Assembly: GCF_026967475.1 (NCBI RefSeq)
Contig: NZ_CP114058.1
Location: 1,426,001-1,490,000 of the forward strand
Direction: 5' to 3'
Source of the DNA: Rouxiella chamberiensis
GTDB lineage: Bacteria > Pseudomonadota > Gammaproteobacteria > Enterobacterales > Enterobacteriaceae
Length of the DNA: 64,000 bases
Part shown: in pieces, positions 19,821 to 29,043 of the stretch
How positions within the stretch are numbered: the stretch's first letter is position 1
Layout: each line of letters opens with the position of its first letter
Notes under the pieces: model-generated
Databases searched by the model: none
Told to the model about the DNA's origin: nothing
The model's input: the letters and a program-made list of their open reading frames with translations, nothing else
Translations under genes and position numbers: made by a program

Positions 19821-20789
19821 TTATTGATTCTCCTGCCGATTGGCTCGATGAGCCGTACTGAAAAGGGTTTGCCAGTCCGGGTAACGTCGCGGTGAGCTGC
19901 TGATGGCGGCACTGGCGACACGTACGCCCCAGTCCAGCGCCGTTGCCGCGTCTTGCCCATAAATCAGCGCGCTGAAATAACCGGCGTTGAAACTGTCGCC
20001 TGCGCCAATGGTATCGACGACGGCAATGGCTTCTGCCGGAGTGTGCAGATGGGTTTGTGCGGACCACAAATAAGCGCCATCGGGCCCACATTTTGCCACC
20101 ACGACTGCGTTGTCGGCGAGCAAGTCGAGCAGCATCGAGGCGGCGTCGGGCAGACTGTTACAGCCGCTCAACCCCAGCGTTTCGACCTCATTGAGCAGCA
20201 GGGCATCGCAATTTTTCAGACACGGGAAAAGTTGCTGACGCAAGGTGGCGCTCCAGCCCGCTGGCGGCCAGCCGCTGTCGATAGCGACCTTGAAACCTCG
20301 CCGTTTCAGCGTCTCGAGCAGAGAGGAATACTCTGCGAACAAGGCGGTGCACAGAAAAGTGCCGCACAGCAGGACCCAGTCCCCGGCCACGGCTTCGCGC
20401 GGAAGTTGCGAGAGCACATCATCACGGCTCAACCGCGCGATGTGCCCCTGATTGCTGAAAAACGTGCGCTCGTGATCAGAATGTGTCACGCCGAAGGTGA
20501 GTGAGGTTTCGCAGGCATAGCGCGGCCAGTCAGCCGCACTGGCCGCAAAAAGTTCTGCCAGCCAGGGCGTGAATTGATCGTTGCCCTGATTGGCAACCAG
20601 CCGATACGGCGTGTTCAGGGCATCCAGTGCCAGCGCGCAGTTGCCTGCAGAACCGCCGGGGCGTATTGCACTGCTTTCAAGCATCGCTTCTGTGCCTTTT
20701 TGCGGCCATTCGTCGAGCGTGCTCATAATCACATCCACATTGATATTTCCGACCACGTACAGGCGGGCCGAAGTTTCTGGTTTTATCAT
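19821..20789 (-). CDS. PfkB-family carbohydrate kinase
   Basis: Cytosolic sugar kinase, likely to phosphorylate the sugar imported by the surrounding ABC system. The ribokinase-fold hallmarks are present: YVVGNINVDVIM at the N-terminus, RPGGSAGNCALAL (the Gly-Gly substrate lid) near residue 43, and DTIGAGDSFNAGYF near residue 262, which carries the anion hole and catalytic Asp. 322 residues is normal. The specific sugar cannot be told from sequence. It lies between the permease and ATPase genes and abuts the latter. Confidence 0.87.
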   Translation of the reverse strand: MIKPETSARLYVVGNINVDVIMSTLDEWPQKGTEAMLESSAIRPGGSAGNCALALDALNTPYRLVANQGNDQFTPWLAELFAASAADWPRYACETSLTFGVTHSDHERTFFSNQGHIARLSRDDVLSQLPREAVAGDWVLLCGTFLCTALFAEYSSLLETLKRRGFKVAIDSGWPPAGWSATLRQQLFPCLKNCDALLLNEVETLGLSGCNSLPDAASMLLDLLADNAVVVAKCGPDGAYLWSAQTHLHTPAEAIAVVDTIGAGDSFNAGYFSALIYGQDAATALDWGVRVASAAISSSPRRYPDWQTLFSTAHRANRQENQ

Positions 20790-20837
20790 GGTTGCTTCCA
20801 GGCAAAAGAGTCGGCTGCGTGAGAAATGTTATACATA

Positions 20838-21677
20838 TCAACCCTTGCTGCCGCCGCTGGTTAACCCGCTGACCAGCGTTTTCTGCAGCCACAGGGCAAT
20901 AAACAGGGGCGGCACGGCGGCGAGAATCCCGACCGCGGCGATAAGGCCATCATCCGTGGCGCGTCCTGCGGTAAAACCGGCAATGGTCACGGGCAAGGTC
21001 TGGGCGTCAATGTTGTTGGTAAACAGCAGCGCATAGAAGAATTCATCCCAGGCCAGCAGCCAGCCAAACATCGCGGAGGCACCCAAAGCCGGTTTGGCGA
21101 GCGGCAGGGTAATGCGCAGTAAAACCTGCCAGTAGCGCAGGCCATCCAGACGGGCCGCCTGTTCGATATCCAGCGGCAGGGCATCAAACTGGTTTTTCAG
21201 CATCCAGGTCAGAAAGGGCAGGATCATGGAGCAGTAAACCAGAATCAGCCCAAGATGCGTGTTCAACAGGCCGAGTTGCTCAAGAATGAAATACAGCGGT
21301 AGCACAAAGGCAACCGGCGGCACCATATATATCGCCAAACTGGCGTATAGCCAGCCATCGCGCCCTGCATAGCGTGAAAAACTGTATGCCGCCGGAATCG
21401 CCAGCAGCAGCGAAATCAGCGTCGCGCCGCTTGCGACCAGCACACTGTTGCCGAGCGCATGCAGAAACAGCGCGCCGGGTTGGCCGGCCTGCAAGGTCAG
21501 CAGACTGAGATAGCGGCTAAAATCCCACTGGGTCGGGATCCAGCGGAGCGGTACGCGCGCCAGATCGGTACTTGAGCTCACACTCATCAGAAACAGCCAC
21601 AGCATCGGTGCCAGAATCGAGACGGCAACCAGCAGCGCAGCCAGATAGCGCAACCCTCTCCTCAGTTGATGTTTCAT
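20838..21677 (-). CDS. Sugar ABC transporter permease, MalG type
   Basis: Inner-membrane channel subunit with about six helices. The coupling-helix motif (EAA loop) reads EQAARLDGLRYWQVLLRITLPLAKPAL-like from about residue 160. The N-terminus LLVAVSILAPMLWLFLMSVS is a typical first helix. 279 residues. It overlaps the upstream permease gene by four bases (ATGA), so the two are translationally coupled. Confidence 0.92.
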   Translation of the reverse strand: MKHQLRRGLRYLAALLVAVSILAPMLWLFLMSVSSSTDLARVPLRWIPTQWDFSRYLSLLTLQAGQPGALFLHALGNSVLVASGATLISLLLAIPAAYSFSRYAGRDGWLYASLAIYMVPPVAFVLPLYFILEQLGLLNTHLGLILVYCSMILPFLTWMLKNQFDALPLDIEQAARLDGLRYWQVLLRITLPLAKPALGASAMFGWLLAWDEFFYALLFTNNIDAQTLPVTIAGFTAGRATDDGLIAAVGILAAVPPLFIALWLQKTLVSGLTSGGSKG

Positions 21678-22582
21678 TCACTGACTCCCCGTTTGCGCTG
21701 GCGCAATAGCAGCAGCATATAAAGTCCAATCAGCAGGGCACAGAGTAAAGTCATCAATACGGCATAGGCTGCACCGCTGCCCGCGCGCAGGTAGCTGAAC
21801 GACTCCTGATACACAAAAAAGCTGACCGTTTTGGTGCTGTCCAGCGGGCCGCCGCGCGTCATGACATAGATAATGTCGAAAATCTTGAAGGCGTCGATGG
21901 TGCGCAGGACAAGCGCCACGGCAAGCGGTGCGGCGATTGCCGGAAAGGTGATGGCGCGAAAACGTCGCCAGGCGGAGGCGCCGTCAAGTCGCGCCGCCTC
22001 GAACAGGTCTTCGGGAATGGTTTGCAGCGCCGCCAGAGTCAGCAGCGTAACCAGCGGATAGTTCTTCCAGATATCGGCGAACATTACGGCATTGATGGCC
22101 GAGTCGGGCGAACCCAGCCAGCTGCGGTAGTGAGCGATAAGCCCCAACTGTGAAAGCAGGGCGTTGATACTGCCGTAATCCGGATTAAAGTTGAGCCGCC
22201 ACATTGTGGCATTGACGATGGTTGGCAGCGCCCACGGCAGAATCACCAACACCCGCAACGCGCTGCGACCCCGGAATTTCTGGTTCAACAGCAGGGCAAC
22301 CAGCACGCCGATCACCCCTTCGATAAGGACGGATACGACAGTGAAATAGAGTGTGCGCCACAGCGCGGCACGAAAATCGGGATCGGTTAGTGCGTAGATG
22401 AAGTTGTCGATGCCGACCCAGGCGGGTGCAGGGCCCTCGCCGATGAGTCCGGCATCGGTAAAGCTGAGCCAAATCGTGCGAACCAGCGGCCAGGCGGTCA
22501 GCAGAAACATCATCACCAGCATGGGTGCCAGCAGCACCCATGCCTGACGACGCTCACGTTGTGGCAAACTGAGCATAGTCAT
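21674..22582 (-). CDS. Sugar ABC transporter permease, MalF type
   Basis: Partner channel subunit of 302 residues. Helix 1 is AWVLLAPMLVMMFLLTAWPL and the periplasmic loop contains FIYALTDPDFRAALWRTL. The EAA loop reads FEAARLDGASAWRRFRAITF. This is the usual arrangement of a CUT1-class importer. It follows the binding-protein gene by three bases. Confidence 0.92.
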   Translation of the reverse strand: MTMLSLPQRERRQAWVLLAPMLVMMFLLTAWPLVRTIWLSFTDAGLIGEGPAPAWVGIDNFIYALTDPDFRAALWRTLYFTVVSVLIEGVIGVLVALLLNQKFRGRSALRVLVILPWALPTIVNATMWRLNFNPDYGSINALLSQLGLIAHYRSWLGSPDSAINAVMFADIWKNYPLVTLLTLAALQTIPEDLFEAARLDGASAWRRFRAITFPAIAAPLAVALVLRTIDAFKIFDIIYVMTRGGPLDSTKTVSFFVYQESFSYLRAGSGAAYAVLMTLLCALLIGLYMLLLLRQRKRGVSE

Positions 22583-22585
22583 TCC

Positions 22586-23833
22586 TTAACGTAGGCGGTC
22601 TGCACTTTGGGTAGCGGCGGCCATCGCGTCGGCAGCGGGCGCCTTGCCCTGCAACACGCTCTGCACACTCTGCTGCAACAGGGTCGAAAGCTGCGAATAG
22701 CTCGGAGTAACAGGACGTGACAGCATCACGTTGAGCGATGACTTGGCGGCGGCTATCAGCGCCTCCTGACCTTTCTGCACCGCCGGGTCGTCATAGGAAG
22801 ATTTCCAGATAGGCAGGCTCAATTTGGCATACTTGTCCTGCACGGGCTGTGACGTCATGTAGCTGATGTATTCCCAGGCCTGGTCCGGATGCACACTCGC
22901 CCTGGCTATCCCAAGCCCCATCGAGCCATTGACTCCGGAAGCCTGTCCCGCTGCTTCGCCCGGCGCAGGCACCACGCCGACATCACCCGCGACTTTGCTC
23001 TGCTTCGGGTCGTTGGCCATGTTGTACATATAGGTCCAGTTCAGTGCAAAAGCCGCATCGCCGTTGGAGAAGGACTTGCGCACGTCTTCTTCGAGATATT
23101 CGCGCGAATTCGGGTTGGTCAGGCCTTTATCCAGCGAATCCTTCATGTAGTTGATGGCTTTCATGGCCCCGGGATTGGTAAAGTTCAGCTTGCCGTCCTG
23201 ATAGAAATCGCCCTTGAAGGCAGAAACCAGCGTCGTGTAGTCGCAAATCAGCGCCTCGGACTGTGACCAGCTCCAGACCAGCGGATATTTCACCACATTT
23301 TTCTCTTTGAGAATTTCGGCCTGCTGCGCCAACTCCTGCCAGGTGGTCGGCGGCGCGGTAATCCCGGCTTTCGCCAACATCGCCTTGTTGTAATACAGGT
23401 ATTTGGTATCGAGGATCCACGGCATGCCCCAACGTTTATCCTGATAGGTCACGGTGGAAATGGCGCCATCGAAGATTTTCCCCGCCTGGTCTTTGTTGAT
23501 GCGCGAGGTGACATCCTGCAACAAACCATATTTGGTGAATTCGGCAGGCCAGATAGCGTCGAACAGCACGACATCGTAACCTTTGGCACCGGCACCGCGC
23601 GCGGCAACAATCTTGTCATGCAGCGCTTCGTAAGGCACAAATTCCAGATTCACCTTGATGTCGGGATGCGCCTTGGTGAAATCGGCAGTCATGGCGCGAA
23701 TATCGTTTTCACTGTAGGCGGCCTGAGTCATAAACAGGGCGCTTAGCGTGGTTTCGGCAAGCGTATTGGCAGAAAAGCCCAAGGCGAGGGCAGACAATAC
23801 GCACAGGCTGGCAGGACGTAATCTCGTTATCAT
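22586..23833 (-). CDS. Extracellular sugar-binding protein of an ABC importer
   Basis: Periplasmic receptor that delivers a sugar to the permeases. A signal peptide (MITRLRPASLCVLSALALGF ending near NTLAE) precedes a family 1 solute-binding fold: AMTADFTKAHPDIKVNLEFV, YDVVLFDAIWPAEF, WTYMYNMANDP and HPDQAWEYISYMTSQ. ATG 23833 is used because it follows GGAGAG; the frame opens four codons earlier. First gene of a five-gene leftward operon (receptor, two permeases, kinase, ATPase). Confidence 0.92.
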   Translation of the reverse strand: MITRLRPASLCVLSALALGFSANTLAETTLSALFMTQAAYSENDIRAMTADFTKAHPDIKVNLEFVPYEALHDKIVAARGAGAKGYDVVLFDAIWPAEFTKYGLLQDVTSRINKDQAGKIFDGAISTVTYQDKRWGMPWILDTKYLYYNKAMLAKAGITAPPTTWQELAQQAEILKEKNVVKYPLVWSWSQSEALICDYTTLVSAFKGDFYQDGKLNFTNPGAMKAINYMKDSLDKGLTNPNSREYLEEDVRKSFSNGDAAFALNWTYMYNMANDPKQSKVAGDVGVVPAPGEAAGQASGVNGSMGLGIARASVHPDQAWEYISYMTSQPVQDKYAKLSLPIWKSSYDDPAVQKGQEALIAAAKSSLNVMLSRPVTPSYSQLSTLLQQSVQSVLQGKAPAADAMAAATQSADRLR

Positions 23834-23873
23834 TTTTCTCTCCAATCGATGCCTTGCGGCAACGAAATGATTA

Positions 23874-23886
23874 AATCAATTTGATT
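23874..23886. promoter_or_regulatory. Palindromic operator, copy 1
   Basis: AATCAATTTGATT is a perfect 6-bp inverted repeat around one base, inside the longer direct repeat AAATCAATTTGATTGC that recurs at 24014. It lies just upstream of the binding-protein gene. The likely ligand is the divergent ROK repressor. Confidence 0.65.
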
Positions 23887-24013
23887 GCTTTAATCGCGGT
23901 AAAAATGGGACAACCGCGGGCCGTTGGGTCTCTATTTACTGAAGAAATTTCACATGCGCATAACATTTACAGGGTTTTAGCCCTAAAGGCTGTGAAGCGC
24001 TTGGCATTAATAA

Positions 24014-24026
24014 AATCAATTTGATT
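24014..24026. promoter_or_regulatory. Palindromic operator, copy 2
   Basis: Second identical AATCAATTTGATT, 140 bases from the first and close to the ROK gene start. Paired copies could allow looping and joint control of both divergent transcripts. Confidence 0.65.
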
Positions 24027-24082
24027 GCCCGAGTCTTGAACAGCATACTGCTCACAGGCTTTTCCTTGGTGCATAGGCAGTT

Positions 24083-25255
24083 ATGACAACTTCTGGTACT
24101 AATCTCGAACATGCGCGGGCGCACAATCGCCGTGTGGTGATTGAAGCGATTCGCCTGAACGGCGAGCTGACCCGAGCCGAAATCGCGCGTTTGACGTCAC
24201 TGACGCCCCAAACCGTGTCCAATATTGCCGCCGAACTCGAGCACGCGGGCATCATTGCCTCCAGATTGCCACGCCGTGTCGCGGGGCGCGGCCAGCCAGC
24301 CATTCCGCTCACCCTGAATCCCAACAGTGCCTATTCGATTGGCATTCATCTGGATCACCAGACGCTGCGCGTGGTGTTGGTCGACCTCAAAGGCAAGGTG
24401 CGGTTTCGCCGACTCATCAACGTTCAAAAGCCGCAACCCGACGCGACGTTGAAATTAATCATGAAAACGCTGCAAGAAATGCGCCAGAAAGTAAAAATCG
24501 ACTGGCGCAAGATGCTCGGGATTGGCATCGTGATGCCCGGACCTTTCGGCGTTGAAGGGATTTCTTCCGAAGGGCCGACCACGCTGCACGGATGGGACAA
24601 TATCGACATCGAAGGGCGGCTCGGCGCAGCTACCGGCTGGCCGGTTACGCTGGAAAACGACGCCACCGTCGCCGCCATCGGCGAACGTTTTCACGGCATC
24701 GCCAAGCAGTTGACCTCGTTTGTCTATCTGTATATCGGCACGGGGCTGGGTGCCGGGTTGTTTACGGAAGGGCGCATCTACAGCGGCCATGCCCATAACG
24801 CGGGCGAGGTCGGGCACATGGTGGTGCAACCGGGCGGTCGCGCCTGCTACTGCGGTAATAAAGGATGTCTCGAGCGCTATCTGTCATTACAGGCCGCGTA
24901 CGAAGGCTGCGAATTGGATCCCAACACGGCCACGCCGGAAGATCTGCTGGCGGTGGATGAGGCACGGTTTGAACGCTGGCTGGACACCGCCATCGAACCT
25001 GCCTGTCAGGCCATCAATATCATGGAATGTGTCTTCGATGCCCAGTGCGTGATCATTGGTGGAATGATGCCGCAACCGCTGGTAGCCAGGCTCATCGCCC
25101 GCCTGACGCCGCTGTACAATTCGGTTCGCAGCCGTTATTCGGCCCAGTCACGCGTCAGAATGGGCATGACCGGCACGGATACCGCCGCACTGGGAGCCGC
25201 CGCGCTGCCTATCTTCGATGAATTCAATCCGCAATATGAAGTGTTGCTTAAATAG
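24083..25255 (+). CDS. ROK-family transcriptional repressor
   Basis: Likely sugar-responsive repressor of the adjacent ABC-kinase operon. The N-terminal winged helix reads NRRVVIEAIRLNGELTRAEI and SLTPQTVSNIAAELEHAGI. A ROK domain follows with GIVMPGPFG, YLYIGTGLGAGLF, EVGHMVVQPGG and the zinc motif CYCGNKGCLERYLS. 390 residues, a paralogue of Mlc at 9984. It is divergent from the operon with the two operator copies in the shared gap. Confidence 0.9.
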   Translation: MTTSGTNLEHARAHNRRVVIEAIRLNGELTRAEIARLTSLTPQTVSNIAAELEHAGIIASRLPRRVAGRGQPAIPLTLNPNSAYSIGIHLDHQTLRVVLVDLKGKVRFRRLINVQKPQPDATLKLIMKTLQEMRQKVKIDWRKMLGIGIVMPGPFGVEGISSEGPTTLHGWDNIDIEGRLGAATGWPVTLENDATVAAIGERFHGIAKQLTSFVYLYIGTGLGAGLFTEGRIYSGHAHNAGEVGHMVVQPGGRACYCGNKGCLERYLSLQAAYEGCELDPNTATPEDLLAVDEARFERWLDTAIEPACQAINIMECVFDAQCVIIGGMMPQPLVARLIARLTPLYNSVRSRYSAQSRVRMGMTGTDTAALGAAALPIFDEFNPQYEVLLK

Positions 25256-25290
25256 CCGCCGCCCCTTACATTGAGTTCCATACAACCGGA

Positions 25291-25306
25291 TTGACCGATT
25301 GGTCAA
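25291..25306. promoter_or_regulatory. RutR-type operator upstream of guaD
   Basis: TTGACC GATT GGTCAA is a perfect 6-bp inverted repeat that closely matches the E. coli RutR consensus TTGACCANNTGGTCAA. It lies about 100 bases before the guaD start. The RutR-like regulator encoded at 26832 is the natural ligand. Confidence 0.75.
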
Positions 25307-25408
25307 ACTCTGGCACAACCCTTGCTTACCCTTGTTATCGTTTTTTATAACAATGCTACTCGATGAAACCGGTCAACCTGCATGACCGGCTATCGTAAAG
25401 GGAATCTC

Positions 25409-26750
25409 ATGACCAGCAACACTTCTCCATTCACTATAACTCGCGCCCTTCGAGGCAACTTCTTCGATATTGGCGGCATAATCAAAACGCCCGCAGAGAT
25501 CGAGGCCAATGCCCGTTATCTTGAAGACGGCATGATGTTTCTCGACGGCGGCAAGATTGTCTGGCTGGGCAGCCGGGAAGAGGGCGAAAAAACCCTTATG
25601 GAGCTGAGCTATCCGGTGCCGCTCGACGACTACCGCGACAAGCTGCTGGTGCCGGGTTTTATCGATACCCATATTCATTATCCGCAAACCGAAATGATCG
25701 GCGCGTTACGGCGAGCAGTTGCTGGAGTGGCTCAACAACTACACGTTTCCGACCGAGGCGCAGTATCACGACATCGATTACGCCAATAAAATGTCGAAAT
25801 TCTTTGTCGATCAGCTGCTTAATAACGGCACTACCACGGCGCTGGTGTTTGGCACCGTGCATCCGCAGTCGGTGGATGCACTCTTTACCGTTGCCGCCGC
25901 CCTGAATATGCGCCTGATCGCCGGTAAAGTCATGATGGACCAGAATGCGCCGGATAGCGTGCTGGAAACCCCCGAAGAGAGTGAGCGCGACACCCGTACG
26001 CTTATCGACCGCTGGCACAATCACAAACGGTTGAGCTATGCACTCACACCGCGCTTCGTGCCTACTTCATCGCCGGAATTGCTGGCGAAAGTGCGTCAAA
26101 TCAGGCAGGAGCATCCCGACATCTACCTGCAAACGCATTTGTGCGAAAACGTGGATGAAATTTCGTGGGTGAAGTCGCTGTATCCTGAACATCAGGGTTA
26201 TCTGGATGTCTATCACGACTATGGCCTGACCGGCTCGCGCTGCGTGTTTGCCCACTGTATTCATCTGCATGACGCCGAATGGGATTGCCTGCACGACACG
26301 GATTCCAGTATCGCTTTTTGTCCGACGTCGAACCTGTTTCTCGGCAGCGGCCTGTTCGATATCAACACCTCGTGGCAGAAACAGGTGCGCCTCGGCATGG
26401 GCACCGACGTCGGGGCGGGCACGTCGTTCAGCATGCTGCAAACGCTGGGCGAAGCCTACAAGGTGGGGCAATTGCAGAAATATAGGCTTTCCGCCTTCGA
26501 GGCTTTCTACCACGCCACACTCGGCGGCGCGCGGGCTCTGCATCTTGATGACAAAATCGGTAATTTCGAGGCGGGTAAAGAGGCCGATATCGTGGTGCTG
26601 GACCCCAGCGCAACGGCATTGCAACAGCTTCGCACCGGAAACTGCAAAACGCTGGCCGAAAAACTCTTTGTATTGATGACGCTGGGGGACGACCGCAATA
26701 TCTTCCGCACACTGGTCGACGGAAAAGTCGTTTATCAACGCCCCGACTAG
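25409..26750 (+). pseudogene. guaD: Guanine deaminase (frameshifted)
   Basis: Zinc amidohydrolase that converts guanine to xanthine and ammonia, feeding the xanthine dehydrogenase encoded downstream. ATG 25409 follows AAGGGA. The N-terminal part carries the metal motif PGFIDTHIHYPQTEM. An extra T at 25706-25707 then breaks the frame; without it the protein reads MIGAYGEQLLEWLNNYTFPTE and runs to 26750 as 446 residues (439 in E. coli). Later motifs are TTTALVFGTVHPQSVDA, QTHLCENVDEISWV, VFAHCIHL, SIAFCPTSNLFLGSG and GMGTDVGAGTSFSML. Probably a read error in a functional gene. Confidence 0.92.
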
Positions 26751-26831
26751 AACCACTGTATAAATATCAGGGGTGCGCTAAATCGGCACCCTTGCCCTAA
26801 ATTAAGGCAAATTCAGGATATAAACGCACCA

Positions 26832-27461
26832 ATGATGAACACAGAAACAGCAAATAGCCGCGTTCGCGTCGCCCGCGAGAAGACCCTTGAAACTATTCAC
26901 GCCGCCGCCATCGCCGAATTCAGTGAAAAAGGCTTTCAGGGCGCCACGACGCAAGCGATTGCGCAGCGGGCGGGCATGAAGAAAACCCAGCTGCATTATT
27001 ACATCGCCGGAAAAGAGGAGCTGTATGAGGAGTTACTGCATAAGGTACTGAGCGTCTGGGCCGAGATTATTCAGTTTGACGACAGCCTGGTCGAACCCGA
27101 AGCCGTACTGCGCCGCTATATCCGCAACAAGCTGGAGTTCTCCTTTCAACAGCCTGAATTATCGCGAATTTTCACCAGCGAAGTGTTAAGCGGCGGTCAT
27201 TATCTGCATAAATACTGGCCTGAGGCGATCGGCAATATTATCAGCAAGGAAACCCTGATAAATCAATGGATTGAACAAGGAAAACTTCGACCGTTGGATG
27301 CCCGGCTGTTTATCATGAATATCTGGGCAATCACCCAGTACTATGCCGATTTCGCTGTGCAGGTTAATCAGATGTATCGTGACATCAGTGAAGACACCGC
27401 CAACCGTGAACACATTATTGACGAGGTCACCACGCTTATCCTGCGCGGCTGTGCGGTATAA
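26832..27461 (+). CDS. TetR-family regulator, RutR-like
   Basis: DNA-binding regulator, probably sensing a nucleobase. The N-terminal HTH reads TIHAAAIAEFSEKGFQGATT and RAGMKKTQLHYYIAGKEELY. The C-terminal domain aligns with RutR: LEFSFQQPELSRIFTSEVLSGG, LINQWIEQGKLRPLDARLFI and IWAITQYYADFAVQV. 209 residues against 212 for E. coli RutR. It lies between guaD and xdhABC, and RutR-like operators precede both units (25291 and, weaker, 27527). Confidence 0.88.
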   Translation: MMNTETANSRVRVAREKTLETIHAAAIAEFSEKGFQGATTQAIAQRAGMKKTQLHYYIAGKEELYEELLHKVLSVWAEIIQFDDSLVEPEAVLRRYIRNKLEFSFQQPELSRIFTSEVLSGGHYLHKYWPEAIGNIISKETLINQWIEQGKLRPLDARLFIMNIWAITQYYADFAVQVNQMYRDISEDTANREHIIDEVTTLILRGCAV

Positions 27462-27526
27462 GTCAGTCTAGTTTCATTCATATTTGAGATGTTCTTGGCA
27501 TCAATATTGCTACTTAAATTATAAAT

Positions 27527-27542
27527 TTGACCAGTTGTACAA
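27527..27542. promoter_or_regulatory. Degenerate RutR-type site upstream of xdhA
   Basis: TTGACC AGTT GTACAA keeps the left half-site of the 25291 operator and has two differences in the right half. It lies 44 bases before the xdhA ATG. Assigned by similarity only. Confidence 0.45.
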
Positions 27543-27585
27543 ATCGATTGGTTTATTAAAAGCATTATTGTGAGCAGGAACTCTT

Positions 27586-29043
27586 ATGATCCAATTTCTT
27601 TTGAATGACCGACTGCAACAGGAAACAGCACTGCCACCCGATACCACCGTGTTGCAGTATCTGCGCCGCAACGCGGGCCGCTGCGGCACCAAGGAAGGGT
27701 GTGCGTCCGGCGATTGCGGGGCCTGTACGGTGGTTCTCGCCGAGCCGCAGGGCGACACGCTGCGCTATACGCCCATCAATGCCTGTCTGACCTTTGTTTC
27801 TGCATTGCAGGGCAAACAGCTCATCACCGTCGAAGACCTCAAACATCAGGGACAACTGCATAGCGTTCAACAGGCGATGGTCGACAACCATGCCTCGCAG
27901 TGCGGCTTCTGTACGCCCGGTTTCGTGATGTCTGTCTTTGCCCTGCAAAAAAATCATTCGGCGGTAAAACGTGCCGCTCAACGTGAACAGGTTTTGCAGG
28001 CGCTCTCCGGAAACCTCTGTCGCTGCACCGGTTATCGTCCTATTGTGGAAGCTGCGCTTGCCGCCTGCGCCACGCCGGTTGTCGATCAGTTTGACCGCGC
28101 CGAACAGACTACGCTGCAACGACTCCAGGCCATCGCGCCCGTTGCAGGGCAATCCGAACGCTATGCCGATGACGGCAGCGTAATTCCGACCACGCTTGAC
28201 GCACTGGCTACGGCGTATCAGGCCAATCCGGAAGCTAAACTGGTCGCTGGCGGTACCGACCTGGCGCTGGAGGTGACGCAGCGTCATCGGCGTCTCACTC
28301 AATTGATTGCCATGGGCGCGATCCCCGAGCTTAAAACCCTCGAGGTGACTGACGATACGATTATTCTGGGCGCAGCCGCTACCTTGAGTGACTGCCTGCC
28401 GCTGCTTGAACATGAATTCCCGGATTTCGGCGCCTTGCTTGAGCGTTTTGCCTCGCAGCAAATTCGCAATCAAGGCACCTTTGGCGGCAATATTGCCAAC
28501 GCCTCGCCTATCGGCGACAGCGGCCCCGTGTTTCTGGCCCTAGGCGCTTCGCTGCGTCTACGCTGCGGGGATGTCGAGCGAATCTTGCCGCTGGCGCAGT
28601 TTTATCTGGGTTATCGACAAACGGCGTTGCAGCCCGGCGAATTTATCTCGCACATTCTGATTCCACGCATCGCGGCCAACCCGCACAGAACGCTGAAAAT
28701 CTATAAGGTGTCGAAACGGCTCGACGATGACATCTCGGCCGTCTGCGGTGCTTTTAATCTGGAAATCATCGACGGCATCGTCACACAGGCGAGCCTGGCG
28801 TTCGGCGGTATGGCGGCGATCGCCCAGCGTGCCTACCACTGCGAGCAACTGTTGCTGGGTCAGCCGTGGCAATCCACCACGGTTGAACGGGCTTGTCTCG
28901 CTCTGGCGCAGGATTATCAGCCCATCAGCGATTTTCGTGCGAGCCGCGAATACCGTATGCAGGTGGCGAAAAATCTGCTGCGCCGTTGCCTGATTGAAAC
29001 CACCTCGACCGATACCATGATGAGGGTGACCCAGTATGTCTAA
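27586..29043 (+). CDS. xdhA: Xanthine dehydrogenase small subunit (2Fe-2S and FAD)
   Basis: Electron-transfer subunit of the molybdenum hydroxylase that oxidises hypoxanthine and xanthine to urate. The plant-type 2Fe-2S motif CGTKEGCASGDCGACTVVL is near residue 32. A second cluster is bound by CGFCTPGF and GNLCRCTGYRPIV. From about residue 190 comes the FAD domain with LVAGGTDLALEV, IRNQGTFGGNIANASPIGD and KVSKRLDDDISAV. 485 residues. It overlaps xdhB by eight bases, indicating coupled translation. Confidence 0.95.
   Translation: MIQFLLNDRLQQETALPPDTTVLQYLRRNAGRCGTKEGCASGDCGACTVVLAEPQGDTLRYTPINACLTFVSALQGKQLITVEDLKHQGQLHSVQQAMVDNHASQCGFCTPGFVMSVFALQKNHSAVKRAAQREQVLQALSGNLCRCTGYRPIVEAALAACATPVVDQFDRAEQTTLQRLQAIAPVAGQSERYADDGSVIPTTLDALATAYQANPEAKLVAGGTDLALEVTQRHRRLTQLIAMGAIPELKTLEVTDDTIILGAAATLSDCLPLLEHEFPDFGALLERFASQQIRNQGTFGGNIANASPIGDSGPVFLALGASLRLRCGDVERILPLAQFYLGYRQTALQPGEFISHILIPRIAANPHRTLKIYKVSKRLDDDISAVCGAFNLEIIDGIVTQASLAFGGMAAIAQRAYHCEQLLLGQPWQSTTVERACLALAQDYQPISDFRASREYRMQVAKNLLRRCLIETTSTDTMMRVTQYV

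Noticed and set aside
23381..23396. TTGTTGTAATAC resembling a Ter core
   Set aside because: The bases after TGTTGTAA do not fit and no flanking conservation is seen; lies inside the binding-protein gene.
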